Source: Anaerolineales bacterium
Lineage (GTDB): Bacteria > Chloroflexota > Anaerolineae > Anaerolineales > Anaerolineaceae
Assembly: GCA_020060485.1 (NCBI GenBank)
Contig: JAGVAB010000104.1
Coordinates: 18,558 to 82,557 of the forward strand
Reading direction: 5' to 3'
Length of the DNA: 64,000 nucleotides
Below are positions 37,813 through 46,590 of this stretch, piece by piece. Within the stretch, counting starts at the first letter, position 1. Each line of letters starts with the position of its first letter. The position numbers were made by a program, and so were the translations under genes. The notes under the pieces are model-generated. The model saw nothing but the letters and a program-made list of their open reading frames with translations. It searched no databases and was not told the DNA's origin.

Positions 37813-38229
37813 TCACAAAATAATGCAGTCTTTCAGCCTCCAGCGGAAGCCGAACGATTGCTGATCTCCCCAGTCCAGCGCGGTGAACTCACCCTCCACC
37901 CGGTCAAAGGTGGAGATGGCGCCGCCCAGGGTTTTATCTGCCAGCCATGCCGCCGGGATGCTGTCGCTGTACTGCAAACACAGCGCAATCGCCACCGGCA
38001 GGCGCATCGACCGCGGCACATGCATCTCCACCACGATCTCATGCCGCCCGACGTAACCGTCCACTGCGTCGTTGTCGAACACCAGCGGTCCGGGGTAGGC
38101 CACCACCTGCGGGTGTTTGCCCAGCACCAGTTTTTCCGGCGGCTGCTCGTCGCCTTTGGCGATGCCGGTCACTTGACGGGCGATGCGCTGCGCCGCCAGA
38201 ACCGCGGCCTGCACCGGGCTGTCGCTCAT
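37813..38229 (-). CDS. Tail completion/minor tail protein
   Basis: 138 residues from the ATG at 38229, overlapping the connector stop (ATGA). Beta-rich second half (EIVVEMHVPRSMRLPVAIAL). Place between connector and tube fits a tail terminator. No strong family signature. Confidence 0.6.
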   Translation of the reverse strand: MSDSPVQAAVLAAQRIARQVTGIAKGDEQPPEKLVLGKHPQVVAYPGPLVFDNDAVDGYVGRHEIVVEMHVPRSMRLPVAIALCLQYSDSIPAAWLADKTLGGAISTFDRVEGEFTALDWGDQQSFGFRWRLKDCIIL

Positions 38230-38864
38230 AAAATCCTCCGGTATCCGGCCAGCAGGCTGGCCACGTCCGGATCGGCGGGCAGCTTGACGATCATTTGACC
38301 AAACTGCCCCGGCGCAGACACGCCAAACACTGCGTCTTTGCGGTGGAACAGCCGCGCGCTTTGCAGCAGGCACGCCTCCCGGATCGGCGCGGGCACCTCC
38401 GGCCAGCCAAACCGGCCGGTGATCTGCACGCCCTTCCAGCGCCGTGGAAAACGGTGCGCCCCGCCCGGCGTCGCCCACACTGCCCGCTTGGGCAGCGAGT
38501 TGAACGGCGTCAGGTAGTAATCCGTCTCAGCCGTCCAGGTGCCGTCCCCGTCGTTGTCGGTTTTGAGCGTGGTGATGCTGCTCACATCGTCGTCCAGGAA
38601 CAGCACGTCCGTGTACTCTGCCGAGTAGTAGCGCACCTCATCCTCGTCGGACGTGTAGAACTGGCGGCCAGTCTGCCCCGGCAGCTCGATCCAGCGGCTG
38701 ACTGCCTCGATAATGCCTGCCAGCACGGCGTCGAATCCCGTTTCCCCGTCCGGGATCGGGATGCGCTCGCGCAGCTCGGCCAGCGTGCAGTAACCGTGTG
38801 TGATCACCGGTTCAGGTTCGGGTTCTGCTTCCGGCTCCTGCTCCAGGATCTCTTCCTCACTCAC
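38226..38864 (-). CDS. Head-tail connector (gp6-like)
   Basis: 212 residues from a GTG at 38864, chosen because it overlaps the stop of the preceding small gene. An acidic N-terminus (EEEILEQEPEAEPEPEP) is followed by a compact domain with LAELRERIPIPDGETGF and REACLLQSARLFHRKDAVFG, the pattern of gp6-like head-tail adaptor proteins, with a beta middle (TTLKTDNDGDGTWTAETDYY). It forms the ring under the portal. Confidence 0.7.
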   Translation of the reverse strand: MSEEEILEQEPEAEPEPEPVITHGYCTLAELRERIPIPDGETGFDAVLAGIIEAVSRWIELPGQTGRQFYTSDEDEVRYYSAEYTDVLFLDDDVSSITTLKTDNDGDGTWTAETDYYLTPFNSLPKRAVWATPGGAHRFPRRWKGVQITGRFGWPEVPAPIREACLLQSARLFHRKDAVFGVSAPGQFGQMIVKLPADPDVASLLAGYRRIL

Positions 38865-39060
38865 CGCCAGCCTCCTCGATCCGCACCAGCTCGCCAGCGT
38901 AGCGCTGCGCCCGCTCGGCGTCCCATGGCACCACATCCCCGGCGCAGTAATCGCGTTTGCTCAGCGCGTCGTAAAACGTGCAGATCGCCACCACCCGCAT
39001 CTCCACCGGTTTTGGGCTTGCCGCCGGTTTGCTGCCTGTCGCCTGTCTTTTGCTCGCCAT
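38857..39060 (-). CDS. Small protein between capsid and connector genes
   Basis: 67 residues. A Ser/Lys-rich start, then VVAICTFYDALSKRDYCAGD and a charged end. Position and size resemble small Rho-like or FI-type head proteins. Family not identified. The next gene starts inside its last codons. Confidence 0.5.
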   Translation of the reverse strand: MASKRQATGSKPAASPKPVEMRVVAICTFYDALSKRDYCAGDVVPWDAERAQRYAGELVRIEEAGGE

Positions 39061-39075
39061 ACGGTTTTCCTTCCT

Positions 39076-39103
39076 CCCCCTCTCCCGAAAACAGGAGAGG
39101 GGG
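39076..39103. repeat. REP-like palindrome, family B
   Basis: CCCCCTCTCC (39076-39085) pairs with GGAGAGGGGG (39094-39103). Similar CCCTCTCC/GGAGAGGG palindromes occur at 45936 and 50443. It lies in the gap between two head genes. Confidence 0.55.
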
Positions 39104-39123
39104 AAACATCCAGCACAAACGCC

Positions 39124-39564
39124 TTAGCTCACGATCTCTTTGACCGCGGCCAGGTCGTAATTGACGGCCGGCAGATACTTGGCCTCGCCGCCCAGCGCCA
39201 CCAGGGCGATATATCCGCCAGTGCTGCCGTCGCCGACTGTGGTCACTGCCGCTACGTGCGTAGCGCCGGAGACCTGGGCCAGTTCCTCGGCGGTGATCTC
39301 GATGATGGCCACCTTGTTGTCGTCCGTGGCTGCGTACTGGGTGATGGCCTTGCCGGTGATGTCGGCTCCGCCGCCGCCAACACCATCGGTGTAGCTGCGC
39401 AGCTTCATATCGACCGTGATATCGGTCGCCCCGACCAGCAGAATGAAGATCGCCTTCTCGAACTTGGTCATATCGACATAGTCCGAGGTCTTGGCGGCGT
39501 TATCCACCAGTTGCGGGTCAATCTTGGCTACGACCGCTACCCGCTGTGAGAGTTTTTCCAACAT
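39124..39564 (-). CDS. Head decoration or structural protein
   Basis: 146 residues, Ala/Gly/Val rich. It has a DPQLVDNAAKTSDYVDMTKF start and a beta-rich body. It follows the capsid gene by about 97 bp, where decoration or stabilisation proteins are usually encoded. No enzyme motif. The gap holds small stem-loops only. Confidence 0.55.
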   Translation of the reverse strand: MLEKLSQRVAVVAKIDPQLVDNAAKTSDYVDMTKFEKAIFILLVGATDITVDMKLRSYTDGVGGGGADITGKAITQYAATDDNKVAIIEITAEELAQVSGATHVAAVTTVGDGSTGGYIALVALGGEAKYLPAVNYDLAAVKEIVS

Positions 39565-39661
39565 GGTTCACTTTCCTTTCCGGTCAGGCCCTGCGGACCT
39601 GCCCGCTGGTTGTCGTCCGTGCACCAGGTATCCAGGTGCCGGTTTGATTGGCTATAAGCCC

Positions 39662-40843
39662 TTAGCTGAGCTTGACGAACGGAGAAACTTTGGTGCTGCC
39701 ATCGGCCAGGGTGATTTCCTTGGAGATCCACGGCTTCCCGTCCACCCGGTCGGTGAAGCGCCAGGTGATCTGGTTGTTGGCAAACTTGTAGTGCTCCGAA
39801 CTGGCGATCTCCAGACCGCCCCGGTCGCCGACCAGGTACATCGACGGGTCGCACAGGATCGCATCCCCGGCTGTCCCGGCTGCCGGGAGCTTCTCGGTGA
39901 AGCGGATTGGCATGCCGAGCAGTTGCCACACCGGCTTGTTGCCGATGTTGGTGATGAACACCGCGTTGTTGCCGGAGTTTTTGAGATCCAGAAGCGATGG
40001 GATCAGTGTCTGGTGCATGAACCACACGCCCCGGTCGAACGAGTTGGCGGGTAATTTGGAAAGCATGTTGCCCACGTCCGCCAGGTCGAGCGCGTTTCCG
40101 CCGCCCGCCCGTGTGGCGGCCAGGGTAGCCGGGGCATTCAGGATGCCCAGCGGCTTGCCAACGCCGTCGCCGCGGAAGAAGGCATAATCGCGGTGCCAGC
40201 CGCGGGCCATGCCGAACAAGCGCACCAGCAAGACTTCCAGAGCGATGGCCGAGTCGGCATTGAGCTCGCTGGAGACCAGCGTGTAACCGCCCAGTTTGTG
40301 GGCGTCCAATTCCACCGCCTTGAATTTGGGCTCGGTTTCACTCAACTGGCCGCCCTCTCCCTCCCAGCCAGCCACAACGCCGCCCAGGAAGTTGCTCTGC
40401 CCGGAGCTTGTCCCGGTCTGGTCCAGCGAGGGCAGGGAGATCTTGCGTCCAGCCATCGGCAGATGGAAAGCTAATGGATCAAACACGCTTTCCTCACCGG
40501 CTACTTCCAGCAACCGTGCCTCGAACTGGGTCGGCACCAGGTAACCCCCGCTGCCGCCGTCAGATTCGGCTAAAGCCTTGGTCTTGTAGACCTCAGTCAA
40601 GCGCTTGGCGTTGTTGTTACGCACCGCCAGCAGGAAATCCCCGAAGGATTTGCTGTTCTCGTGGTCGGCCTCGGAATCGGGGGCCACATAGCCCGCGTCC
40701 TTGAGCGCGCCGGATTTGGCAATCCCCGCCAGTAACTGGTCAACCATACCGCCCAGTTTCTCGTCGAGGGCGCCCTTGATCTCCGCCCCTGATGCCTCGA
40801 TCATTTTGGACACATCGTCCTTGGTCAAAATTTCGTCACTCAT
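39662..40843 (-). CDS. Nested major capsid protein start
   Basis: 393 residues, same frame as the fusion. AAAGGAG ends 9 nt before the ATG at 40843 (MSDEILTKDDVSK). This nested start would provide the many capsid copies needed per virion, as in lambda C/Nu3-type nested genes. In-frame nesting means both products share the C-terminus. Confidence 0.65.
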   Translation of the reverse strand: MSDEILTKDDVSKMIEASGAEIKGALDEKLGGMVDQLLAGIAKSGALKDAGYVAPDSEADHENSKSFGDFLLAVRNNNAKRLTEVYKTKALAESDGGSGGYLVPTQFEARLLEVAGEESVFDPLAFHLPMAGRKISLPSLDQTGTSSGQSNFLGGVVAGWEGEGGQLSETEPKFKAVELDAHKLGGYTLVSSELNADSAIALEVLLVRLFGMARGWHRDYAFFRGDGVGKPLGILNAPATLAATRAGGGNALDLADVGNMLSKLPANSFDRGVWFMHQTLIPSLLDLKNSGNNAVFITNIGNKPVWQLLGMPIRFTEKLPAAGTAGDAILCDPSMYLVGDRGGLEIASSEHYKFANNQITWRFTDRVDGKPWISKEITLADGSTKVSPFVKLS

Positions 40844-41767
40844 GGTTTTTTTCTCCTTTGGTGAGTGCACCGTGATAGGTTTTTTGGTTGCATCTGCCTG
40901 GTTCCCGCTCTTTGCGCCGCCCTCTGGCCCATCCTGGCCCTTTGGCAGATACGCCTCAAAAGCTGGCTCCTCGGCAGCCAATGCCTTGACTGCTTGCAAA
41001 ACGTTCTGGCTCAACATACGCGGCTCCATCGGCATCACCGTCAGAGAGTCGCGCCGCAGCGGCCAGCGTTCGATCAGGCCGTTGGCCGCTTTTTTCACAC
41101 CCTGCGCCGCCTCGCTGCTGTTGCCCACCAGGCCCTCTTTGATCAGCGTTTCCAGCAGCTTTACGTACTTGTTTCGGCGGAACAGCACCCGCTCAACGAA
41201 CATGCCTTTCTCGTCCTTTTTGGCGGTTTTCCAGTCCACATATCCCAGGATGTCATCCCGCCCGGGACCTTTGGCCCCGTCAATCCCCGTGCCGTGTTCC
41301 CAGTCCACCAGCAACTGCCCGGTTTTGGTGTAATCGCTTTCAAACTCGGTCTCCGGCGTGAAAAACTCGCCGCCGGATCCGTCCGCGTTTTTCTGCACCA
41401 GCCCGGTTAGATCCCGCTGCTCTGGTGATCCCCACAGCACCATGTAATTGCCCACGCGCAGCTCGTCATCGGTCTCGGAAAGTGCTTTGAATGCGTTCAG
41501 CGATTTGTTCTGCCAAACCCGCTGTACCTCTTTCCACTCCTCCCGCGCCTGGAACTGAATCGCTCCGTTCTCGTCCTCGCTGTACCCGATCCGGTAGTGG
41601 CTTTCGCCAACCGAGGCGATCACATGATCTTCGTACACCTCGTTGACCCACATCTCGCTATCCGGGGCAGCCTGCGCAACTGCGGTCGCCTGACGTCTGT
41701 GCTGGTTGTAAAACGCCAGCCGTACTGCCTCCATCCGGTCACCCAACGACAACTCTGTAACTGCCAT
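39662..41767 (-). CDS. Fused prohead protease-major capsid protein
   Basis: 701 residues in one frame. The N-terminal 300 residues resemble a phage prohead protease region (QLLVDWEHGTGIDGAKGPGR, ILGYVDW, KGMFVERVLFRR) plus a helical delta/scaffold part. Residues 309-701 are an HK97-type major capsid protein (GGYLVPTQFEARLLEVAGEE; WHRDYAFFRGDGVGKPLGIL). A strong internal ribosome site precedes Met309 at 40843, so free capsid protein is probably also made. Protease-capsid fusions are known in HK97-like phages; the catalytic residues could not be fixed by eye. Confidence 0.75.
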   Translation of the reverse strand: MAVTELSLGDRMEAVRLAFYNQHRRQATAVAQAAPDSEMWVNEVYEDHVIASVGESHYRIGYSEDENGAIQFQAREEWKEVQRVWQNKSLNAFKALSETDDELRVGNYMVLWGSPEQRDLTGLVQKNADGSGGEFFTPETEFESDYTKTGQLLVDWEHGTGIDGAKGPGRDDILGYVDWKTAKKDEKGMFVERVLFRRNKYVKLLETLIKEGLVGNSSEAAQGVKKAANGLIERWPLRRDSLTVMPMEPRMLSQNVLQAVKALAAEEPAFEAYLPKGQDGPEGGAKSGNQADATKKPITVHSPKEKKTMSDEILTKDDVSKMIEASGAEIKGALDEKLGGMVDQLLAGIAKSGALKDAGYVAPDSEADHENSKSFGDFLLAVRNNNAKRLTEVYKTKALAESDGGSGGYLVPTQFEARLLEVAGEESVFDPLAFHLPMAGRKISLPSLDQTGTSSGQSNFLGGVVAGWEGEGGQLSETEPKFKAVELDAHKLGGYTLVSSELNADSAIALEVLLVRLFGMARGWHRDYAFFRGDGVGKPLGILNAPATLAATRAGGGNALDLADVGNMLSKLPANSFDRGVWFMHQTLIPSLLDLKNSGNNAVFITNIGNKPVWQLLGMPIRFTEKLPAAGTAGDAILCDPSMYLVGDRGGLEIASSEHYKFANNQITWRFTDRVDGKPWISKEITLADGSTKVSPFVKLS

Positions 41768-41776
41768 ATCAACCTC

Positions 41777-42250
41777 CTACCTGCCCAAATGCAAGATCTT
41801 CTTGACTTGCTCGATAAAAAACTTCAGTACCGCCGGACCCTCTTTTTGAGATACTTCTTCAACCGTCAGCCAGCCTCGCTCGGCGTGGAAACCGGTTTGT
41901 TTTTCCTTGCTCTGCACAAATGGCCCGTAGTTGGCGTTGTTGCCCACGATCGTGCGCGTGCCCTGGTTTTCCTGGCGCACATTCCACTTGCGCCCCAGCG
42001 TCTCGGACGAATCCCGGCCGTTGATTCCGCCTCCGGCCAGCGCCCAGCGCGGGCCTTTGCCCCGCTCGTACCAGTGTTTTGGATACGGCCCCGGTGCGTT
42101 GGCGTCCGTGCTCGGCGGGTACTTTGCCAGCACCGCCTTGAGGTGAAGACCGCCTGCCCGGCCAGCCGCGGCGTATGCCTCAGGGTCGGCCAGCATCGCC
42201 AGTTTGTGCAGCAGCACATCCTCATCCTCAACCCGGATCACGTTGCTCAT
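41777..42250 (-). CDS. HK97 gp10-like or minor head protein
   Basis: 157 residues from the ATG at 42250, overlapping the previous stop (ATGA). Sequence features a repeated basic/aromatic core (YPPSTDANAPGPYPKHWYER and NNANYGPFVQSKEKQTGFHA), the latter typical of gp10-like putative neck/tail-completion proteins with a YAxxVExG-like stretch. Position next to the head morphogenesis gene is somewhat early for gp10. Confidence 0.55.
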   Translation of the reverse strand: MSNVIRVEDEDVLLHKLAMLADPEAYAAAGRAGGLHLKAVLAKYPPSTDANAPGPYPKHWYERGKGPRWALAGGGINGRDSSETLGRKWNVRQENQGTRTIVGNNANYGPFVQSKEKQTGFHAERGWLTVEEVSQKEGPAVLKFFIEQVKKILHLGR

Positions 42251-42933
42251 GCGGCCTCCGCAAGCGCTTTGATCAGCCAGTTTGCCCAGCACTGGCAGCC
42301 GGGATGCCCTGGCGGGAAAACACCGTCCGTGATTTTTTGTCCGTTGCGCGGCCCGCAAAACGTGCACCTCATCGCTATCTCGTCCTCGTTGGTTTGCCAG
42401 TAAGGCTCCATCTCGATCCCAAAGCTGCCCAGCTCCTGCGCCATCTCTCGCTCGCCCTCGCTGGCTGCCCGTGTCACCTCCGTGACGGCGATCAAACCAG
42501 AGCGCCGCACCCCAAACGCCGGGGCGAGAGCCTCTTTCAGGTCTCCGATCGTCTGCGCCTGGTCAAAATAGGCTGCCACCGCCTCCCGCAGCACCGCCTG
42601 TGTGCGTTGCGTCAATCCCCTCACCAGCTCAAATCCATAGGAGCTTGACCATCGCACCGCTGCCTCGTGCACCTGGCTCCAGTCCACACCGATCCCCGGG
42701 TTGTCCTCCAGCATCTGCTCGGCCTGTCCCAAAAACAGCTTTTGCAGAAACGGTCCAAGGGCTGCCTGCTGCTCCGCGCTGAAGACCTCCCACAGATCGG
42801 GCGGGATGCGCTCCACCTGTGGCGGATCTCCCAACGCTTCCATCAGCCGCTCAAGTTGTGACCGTTGCAGGTTCGCCAGTTTGCGCGCCAACCCTGCCTC
42901 CAGCGTCTCGCGGTCTTTCACCTCAGCCATCAC
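42247..42933 (-). CDS. Phage head morphogenesis protein (SPP1 gp7-like)
   Basis: 228 residues. Helical, with a C-terminal CTFCGPRNGQKITDGVFPPGHPGCQCW motif region: the CxxC...HPxCxC pattern marks the Phage_Mu_F/SPP1 gp7 family of minor head proteins. It links portal and capsid. It starts inside the portal gene stop (ATGA). Confidence 0.8.
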   Translation of the reverse strand: MMAEVKDRETLEAGLARKLANLQRSQLERLMEALGDPPQVERIPPDLWEVFSAEQQAALGPFLQKLFLGQAEQMLEDNPGIGVDWSQVHEAAVRWSSSYGFELVRGLTQRTQAVLREAVAAYFDQAQTIGDLKEALAPAFGVRRSGLIAVTEVTRAASEGEREMAQELGSFGIEMEPYWQTNEDEIAMRCTFCGPRNGQKITDGVFPPGHPGCQCWANWLIKALAEAA

Positions 42934-44381
42934 GGATACCCCTCCCAGCGCAAGGCATCCCCAAAAATGCTTTTGACTGCCACCGCCATCTCGGCCTGAC
43001 TCCCGCTCACTGTTTCCAGCGATCCCTCGATTGCCGCTGCCAGTACCGCCGGAATGACCTCGCTCTCAAACGTGCAGGCCGCCTTGCCGTGCTGCTTGAC
43101 CCGTTTCAACGCTTTGCGCTGCCACCGCTCCAGCTCCTGGCCCAGGTCATCAACCTCGGCGGTTTTTGCGGCCGGCATATCCCTGTCCCTGTCGGCGCTC
43201 ACCGTCTGTCCATAGCGCACATCGCTCCGCGTGCGGATGTCAAGCCACGTCTGGTCGATCTCCTCCATATCCGTCCCCTCTGGCAGATCCAGACCCAGCA
43301 TCCCGGCTGTCACAGACGGTTTGATAAACTGTGCGTAGTTCACAAAAGCCGTGGCCCTGTCTTTTTCTTCCTCCTGGAACACGTCCAGGGATTGTGGCGC
43401 GAACTTGAACTGGTATCCGCTCGGCCCAAAAACCTGCTCGTTGAGCACCTCCTCGATCAACTCCGCCTCCGGGATGATCGTCTGCTCATAAAACTGTTTT
43501 TTGTCCTCGCGCGCCGTGGCAAAATTTGCCGCCTGGGAAAACAACATCGACTGCGGGATGCCCAGCGCCGTGGCAATGTCCTCCCGCTTTTCCTTGGACA
43601 ATTCCTTATTGCTCAGGCTCTCCAGACCCTCGCCCACGATCACCGGTTTGACCGCCGCGTTGACCACTTCGCTCGCCCAGGCTTTGCCGCCAAACGCCCG
43701 CCGCCACCACTCCCGCAGCAGGTTCCGCTCGTCGGCGCTGGCTGCACCCTCCACCGTCAACAGCGTGGCTTTGATCGCTCCCCGCGCAAAATACCCGGCG
43801 ATGAACTCATCCATGTTGATCAGCACGCCAGCCGCCCGCAAAGCAGCAACCACCGGGCTGTTGTCGCTCGGCCCGACCTCCACATACCCGTCCGCAGCCC
43901 ACCAGTACACCACTTGCTCGATCTCAAAACGCTTCGGTTTGCCGCCGATCACGCGCTCGAAATACTCCAGCCCTGTGATTTGGTTGATTTTCGGCGTGAT
44001 CGTGTTGGGCACCATGTAACGCAATTCAATCGTCCGGTTGAGCAGAGCTTTTCGGAACGCATACGCCCGGTTGAACAGCGTCAGGCTCTGCTCCACCTGG
44101 TTCAGCAGCCGCCGCGGTGCCTTGAAAAAGCCCACTGCGTTCTGGTACTCCTCTGAGTTGTCCACCAGGTTGTCCCCCCGTTTGATCACAAACGGCAGGC
44201 TGGCCACCCCGTTGCCCCGCAGGTGTACCCCGCGGCTCACCCACGGGATTTCCCGGAACGCCTTTTTGCGGTCAGCCGTTTTTTGATCCCCGCCTGCCAG
44301 ATACCGCCAGGCTTCTTCAGGCATGTCCTCCAGGTTGATCGCTTTGCTGCTCGTCCCCAACAAGATATGCTTATTAGTCAT
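42930..44381 (-). CDS. HK97-type portal protein
   Basis: 483 residues. Portal features: AFREIPWVSRGVHLRGNGV, LEYFERVIGG and the conserved KREDIATALGIPQSMLFSQA stretch near 285, followed by QFYEQTIIPEAELIEEVLN. The C-terminal 100 residues are helical and charged. It forms the dodecameric DNA channel. The start overlaps the terminase stop by 8 nt. Confidence 0.85.
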   Translation of the reverse strand: MTNKHILLGTSSKAINLEDMPEEAWRYLAGGDQKTADRKKAFREIPWVSRGVHLRGNGVASLPFVIKRGDNLVDNSEEYQNAVGFFKAPRRLLNQVEQSLTLFNRAYAFRKALLNRTIELRYMVPNTITPKINQITGLEYFERVIGGKPKRFEIEQVVYWWAADGYVEVGPSDNSPVVAALRAAGVLINMDEFIAGYFARGAIKATLLTVEGAASADERNLLREWWRRAFGGKAWASEVVNAAVKPVIVGEGLESLSNKELSKEKREDIATALGIPQSMLFSQAANFATAREDKKQFYEQTIIPEAELIEEVLNEQVFGPSGYQFKFAPQSLDVFQEEEKDRATAFVNYAQFIKPSVTAGMLGLDLPEGTDMEEIDQTWLDIRTRSDVRYGQTVSADRDRDMPAAKTAEVDDLGQELERWQRKALKRVKQHGKAACTFESEVIPAVLAAAIEGSLETVSGSQAEMAVAVKSIFGDALRWEGYP

Positions 44382-45918
44382 GTGTCACCAGCCATGTCAC
44401 CATTTCTCCGGCGATCATCTGCAACCCTCCCGATGCCGTGTCCACCTGGTCGTCGTGTTTCCCGCCCGGGAACCCCAGACACTCGTTGATAAAATCCCGG
44501 TTCCACGCGCCGCGCACCAGGCAGACCTTCCCGGCCTTGGCCCGTGTTTGGAACGGCCGCGCTCGCGTTACCTTGTCACCCTCCGGTTTGACCGACAAAA
44601 TCGCCACGTTCGCCAGGCGTTTGTCCCGCATCAGCTCGCGAAACGCCAGCGCCTGGAAAGCTACATCCTCGATCCCCCACACCGTACCCAGTTCCAGCGG
44701 CGAGACCATCGCTGCGATGATCCGCTCGCGGAACGCATCCCACCCTCGCACCCGGATCATGTCCCGCAGGTACAGCGTGCCGTCCGCGTCCATGGCCTCG
44801 GCCACCGAGGCGTTGTAATCTGCCGTGCGTTTTTCGCTCAGTGCCAGGTCGTCGTAGCGTACCCACTGCAACCCGTCCGGCGCTTTGTCCACGATCCGAA
44901 AATCCTGCTCCCCAAAAAACGCCCCCTCCATCGGTCGCGGCGACTGCTGGTACAGCGAGTACCAGTCCATCAACCGCCCAGTGGCTTCCAGGTTGGACCG
45001 CACCTGATACAGCCGCTCCGCCGGGTACTTCTGCGGCCAAAGCGCCTCTCCTGGTTGTCGTCCCAGGGAATCGCTTTTGTCCAGCCATAGGCCCTCCAGC
45101 AGCGCTTCATACTGCTCCTGGTCGCTCTTTGCATGGTCCTCGTCCGCAAATGCCAGTGCGGGCAGGTTGATCACCTCCCACTGGTCAGCCAGGCCGCTGC
45201 TCGCCATCGCCGTCAGCAGTCTCCCGATCAGATCGTCCAGATGCCATCGGGTATGGATGATCACAATCGCCCCGCCCTCCTCCAGCCGGGTGTATGCGGA
45301 TGAGGCATACCAGCTCATCACCGCTTCCCGTCTGGCCTCGCTCTCGGCCTCCTCACGGTTTTTGAACGGATCGTCCACCACCAGCAAATGCGCACCCTTG
45401 CCCGTGATGCCGCCTCCCACGCCTGCACTCACGCATCCGCCTCGGTGAGGTGCGGCCAGATCCCAGTTGCTTTTCGCCCGGCTATCGTCGCTCATCTCCA
45501 CCGGCTGATCCAGCACGCTTTTTCGCCCAAACACCGCCGCAAATCGCGGCGAGCTCACGATCTCTCTCGCCTTGCGGCTGTTTTCCTGGGCCAGGTCTGC
45601 CCCGTAACTCGTCAGGATCACCCGGCTGTCAGGCATCCGTCCCATCAGCCACGATGGGCAAAGCTGGGATGTCAGCACGGTTTTTCCATGTCGCGGCGGC
45701 ATCTCCACGATCAGTCGCCCGCATCCTTCAGCCCCCTGGGTTTCGATGTACTGCACCACGCGCTCCAGACCGGATGCCACCAGTCGCAGATGCTTTTCCA
45801 CGCGCCACCAGTCATACATATACGCGCCAAATCCCAGCAAGCTCCGCCTGGCCAGTTCACGCTTGGCTCTCTCTGCCTGTGCCGTTTCCGGCGTTACCAC
45901 CTGCGCCGCTCGCACCAT
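44374..45918 (-). CDS. terL: Terminase large subunit
   Basis: 514 residues. ATPase domain with Walker A PPRHGKTVL near 73, LLVVDDPFKNREEAES (Walker B) near 193 and coupling motif IIHTRWHLDDLIG near 230. C-terminal RNase H-like nuclease with DLALSEKRTADYNASV near 360 and SGGLQMIAGEM near the end. It packages DNA into proheads and makes the cuts. The ATG lies next to the small subunit stop. Confidence 0.92.
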   Translation of the reverse strand: MVRAAQVVTPETAQAERAKRELARRSLLGFGAYMYDWWRVEKHLRLVASGLERVVQYIETQGAEGCGRLIVEMPPRHGKTVLTSQLCPSWLMGRMPDSRVILTSYGADLAQENSRKAREIVSSPRFAAVFGRKSVLDQPVEMSDDSRAKSNWDLAAPHRGGCVSAGVGGGITGKGAHLLVVDDPFKNREEAESEARREAVMSWYASSAYTRLEEGGAIVIIHTRWHLDDLIGRLLTAMASSGLADQWEVINLPALAFADEDHAKSDQEQYEALLEGLWLDKSDSLGRQPGEALWPQKYPAERLYQVRSNLEATGRLMDWYSLYQQSPRPMEGAFFGEQDFRIVDKAPDGLQWVRYDDLALSEKRTADYNASVAEAMDADGTLYLRDMIRVRGWDAFRERIIAAMVSPLELGTVWGIEDVAFQALAFRELMRDKRLANVAILSVKPEGDKVTRARPFQTRAKAGKVCLVRGAWNRDFINECLGFPGGKHDDQVDTASGGLQMIAGEMVTWLVTHD

Positions 45919-46590
45919 CTACTCCTCAACCTCCTCCTCTCCCATATCAGGGAGAGGGCTCAGGGATGGGGATGTAATGGGGGACTGGATTCCCGCCATT
46001 CGCGCCAGTTCCTCGTCGCTATAGTTCGCCAGGTCATCATCAGGCAGCGCCCTGTGATTCACGTCCACCGCGTTGCGGTAATCCCCCGTCAGCTCCAAAA
46101 ACAGCTTGCGGTCCGGGTTGTGTTTGTAATCAGCGGTGGTAGCGCTTGTGGCCAGCGCGTCCAGCACGTCCCGCCGGTGCTGCATCAGTGGAGCCGCCTG
46201 CATCACCGCTATCATCTCGTCAATCGCCGGGTTTTTTGCCCGCCAGGTATGCACCACCCGGTCAGATGTCAAGCCCAGAATTTTGCTCGCCATCTCGGCT
46301 TGCGTTTTGGGGTAGCGCGTGCGCTTAGGCGATGCCGCCCAGGCGATATATGCCGCCACTCGCCACGGCCACCCTGCCTGTAACAGGGTCCGGTACTCCT
46401 CCATCCACTCCGGGATCTCCCCGGAATCGGGTAACAACCCGCGTTGCTCCAGCGCCTGCCGGGCCGCCTCGCTTTTGACCCTGGCGTCGCTCTCCAAAGG
46501 ATTTTCCAGGTCGTCATCCACCCCGGCCAATCCCAGAGCCAATTGCTGGTAGTAACCCAGATCTGTTAACCGTTTCACGTCCATACTCAC
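45919..46590 (-). CDS. Terminase small subunit-like DNA-binding protein
   Basis: 223 residues. Central HTH region (YPKTQAEMASKILGLTSDRV) and a helical C-terminal half (DALATSATTADYKHNPDRKL), as in small terminase subunits that recognise pac/cos. The last 20 residues (SPSLSPLPDMGEEEVEE) are encoded by a REP-like palindrome, so the C-terminus may be a recent extension. It overlaps the endolysin stop by ATGA. Confidence 0.72.
   Translation of the reverse strand: MSMDVKRLTDLGYYQQLALGLAGVDDDLENPLESDARVKSEAARQALEQRGLLPDSGEIPEWMEEYRTLLQAGWPWRVAAYIAWAASPKRTRYPKTQAEMASKILGLTSDRVVHTWRAKNPAIDEMIAVMQAAPLMQHRRDVLDALATSATTADYKHNPDRKLFLELTGDYRNAVDVNHRALPDDDLANYSDEELARMAGIQSPITSPSLSPLPDMGEEEVEE
45936..45957. 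repeat. REP-like palindrome, family B, inside CDS
   Basis: CCTCTCCC (45936-45943) pairs with GGGAGAGG (45950-45957), loop ATATCA. It lies within the 3' end of the small terminase gene. Confidence 0.5.
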
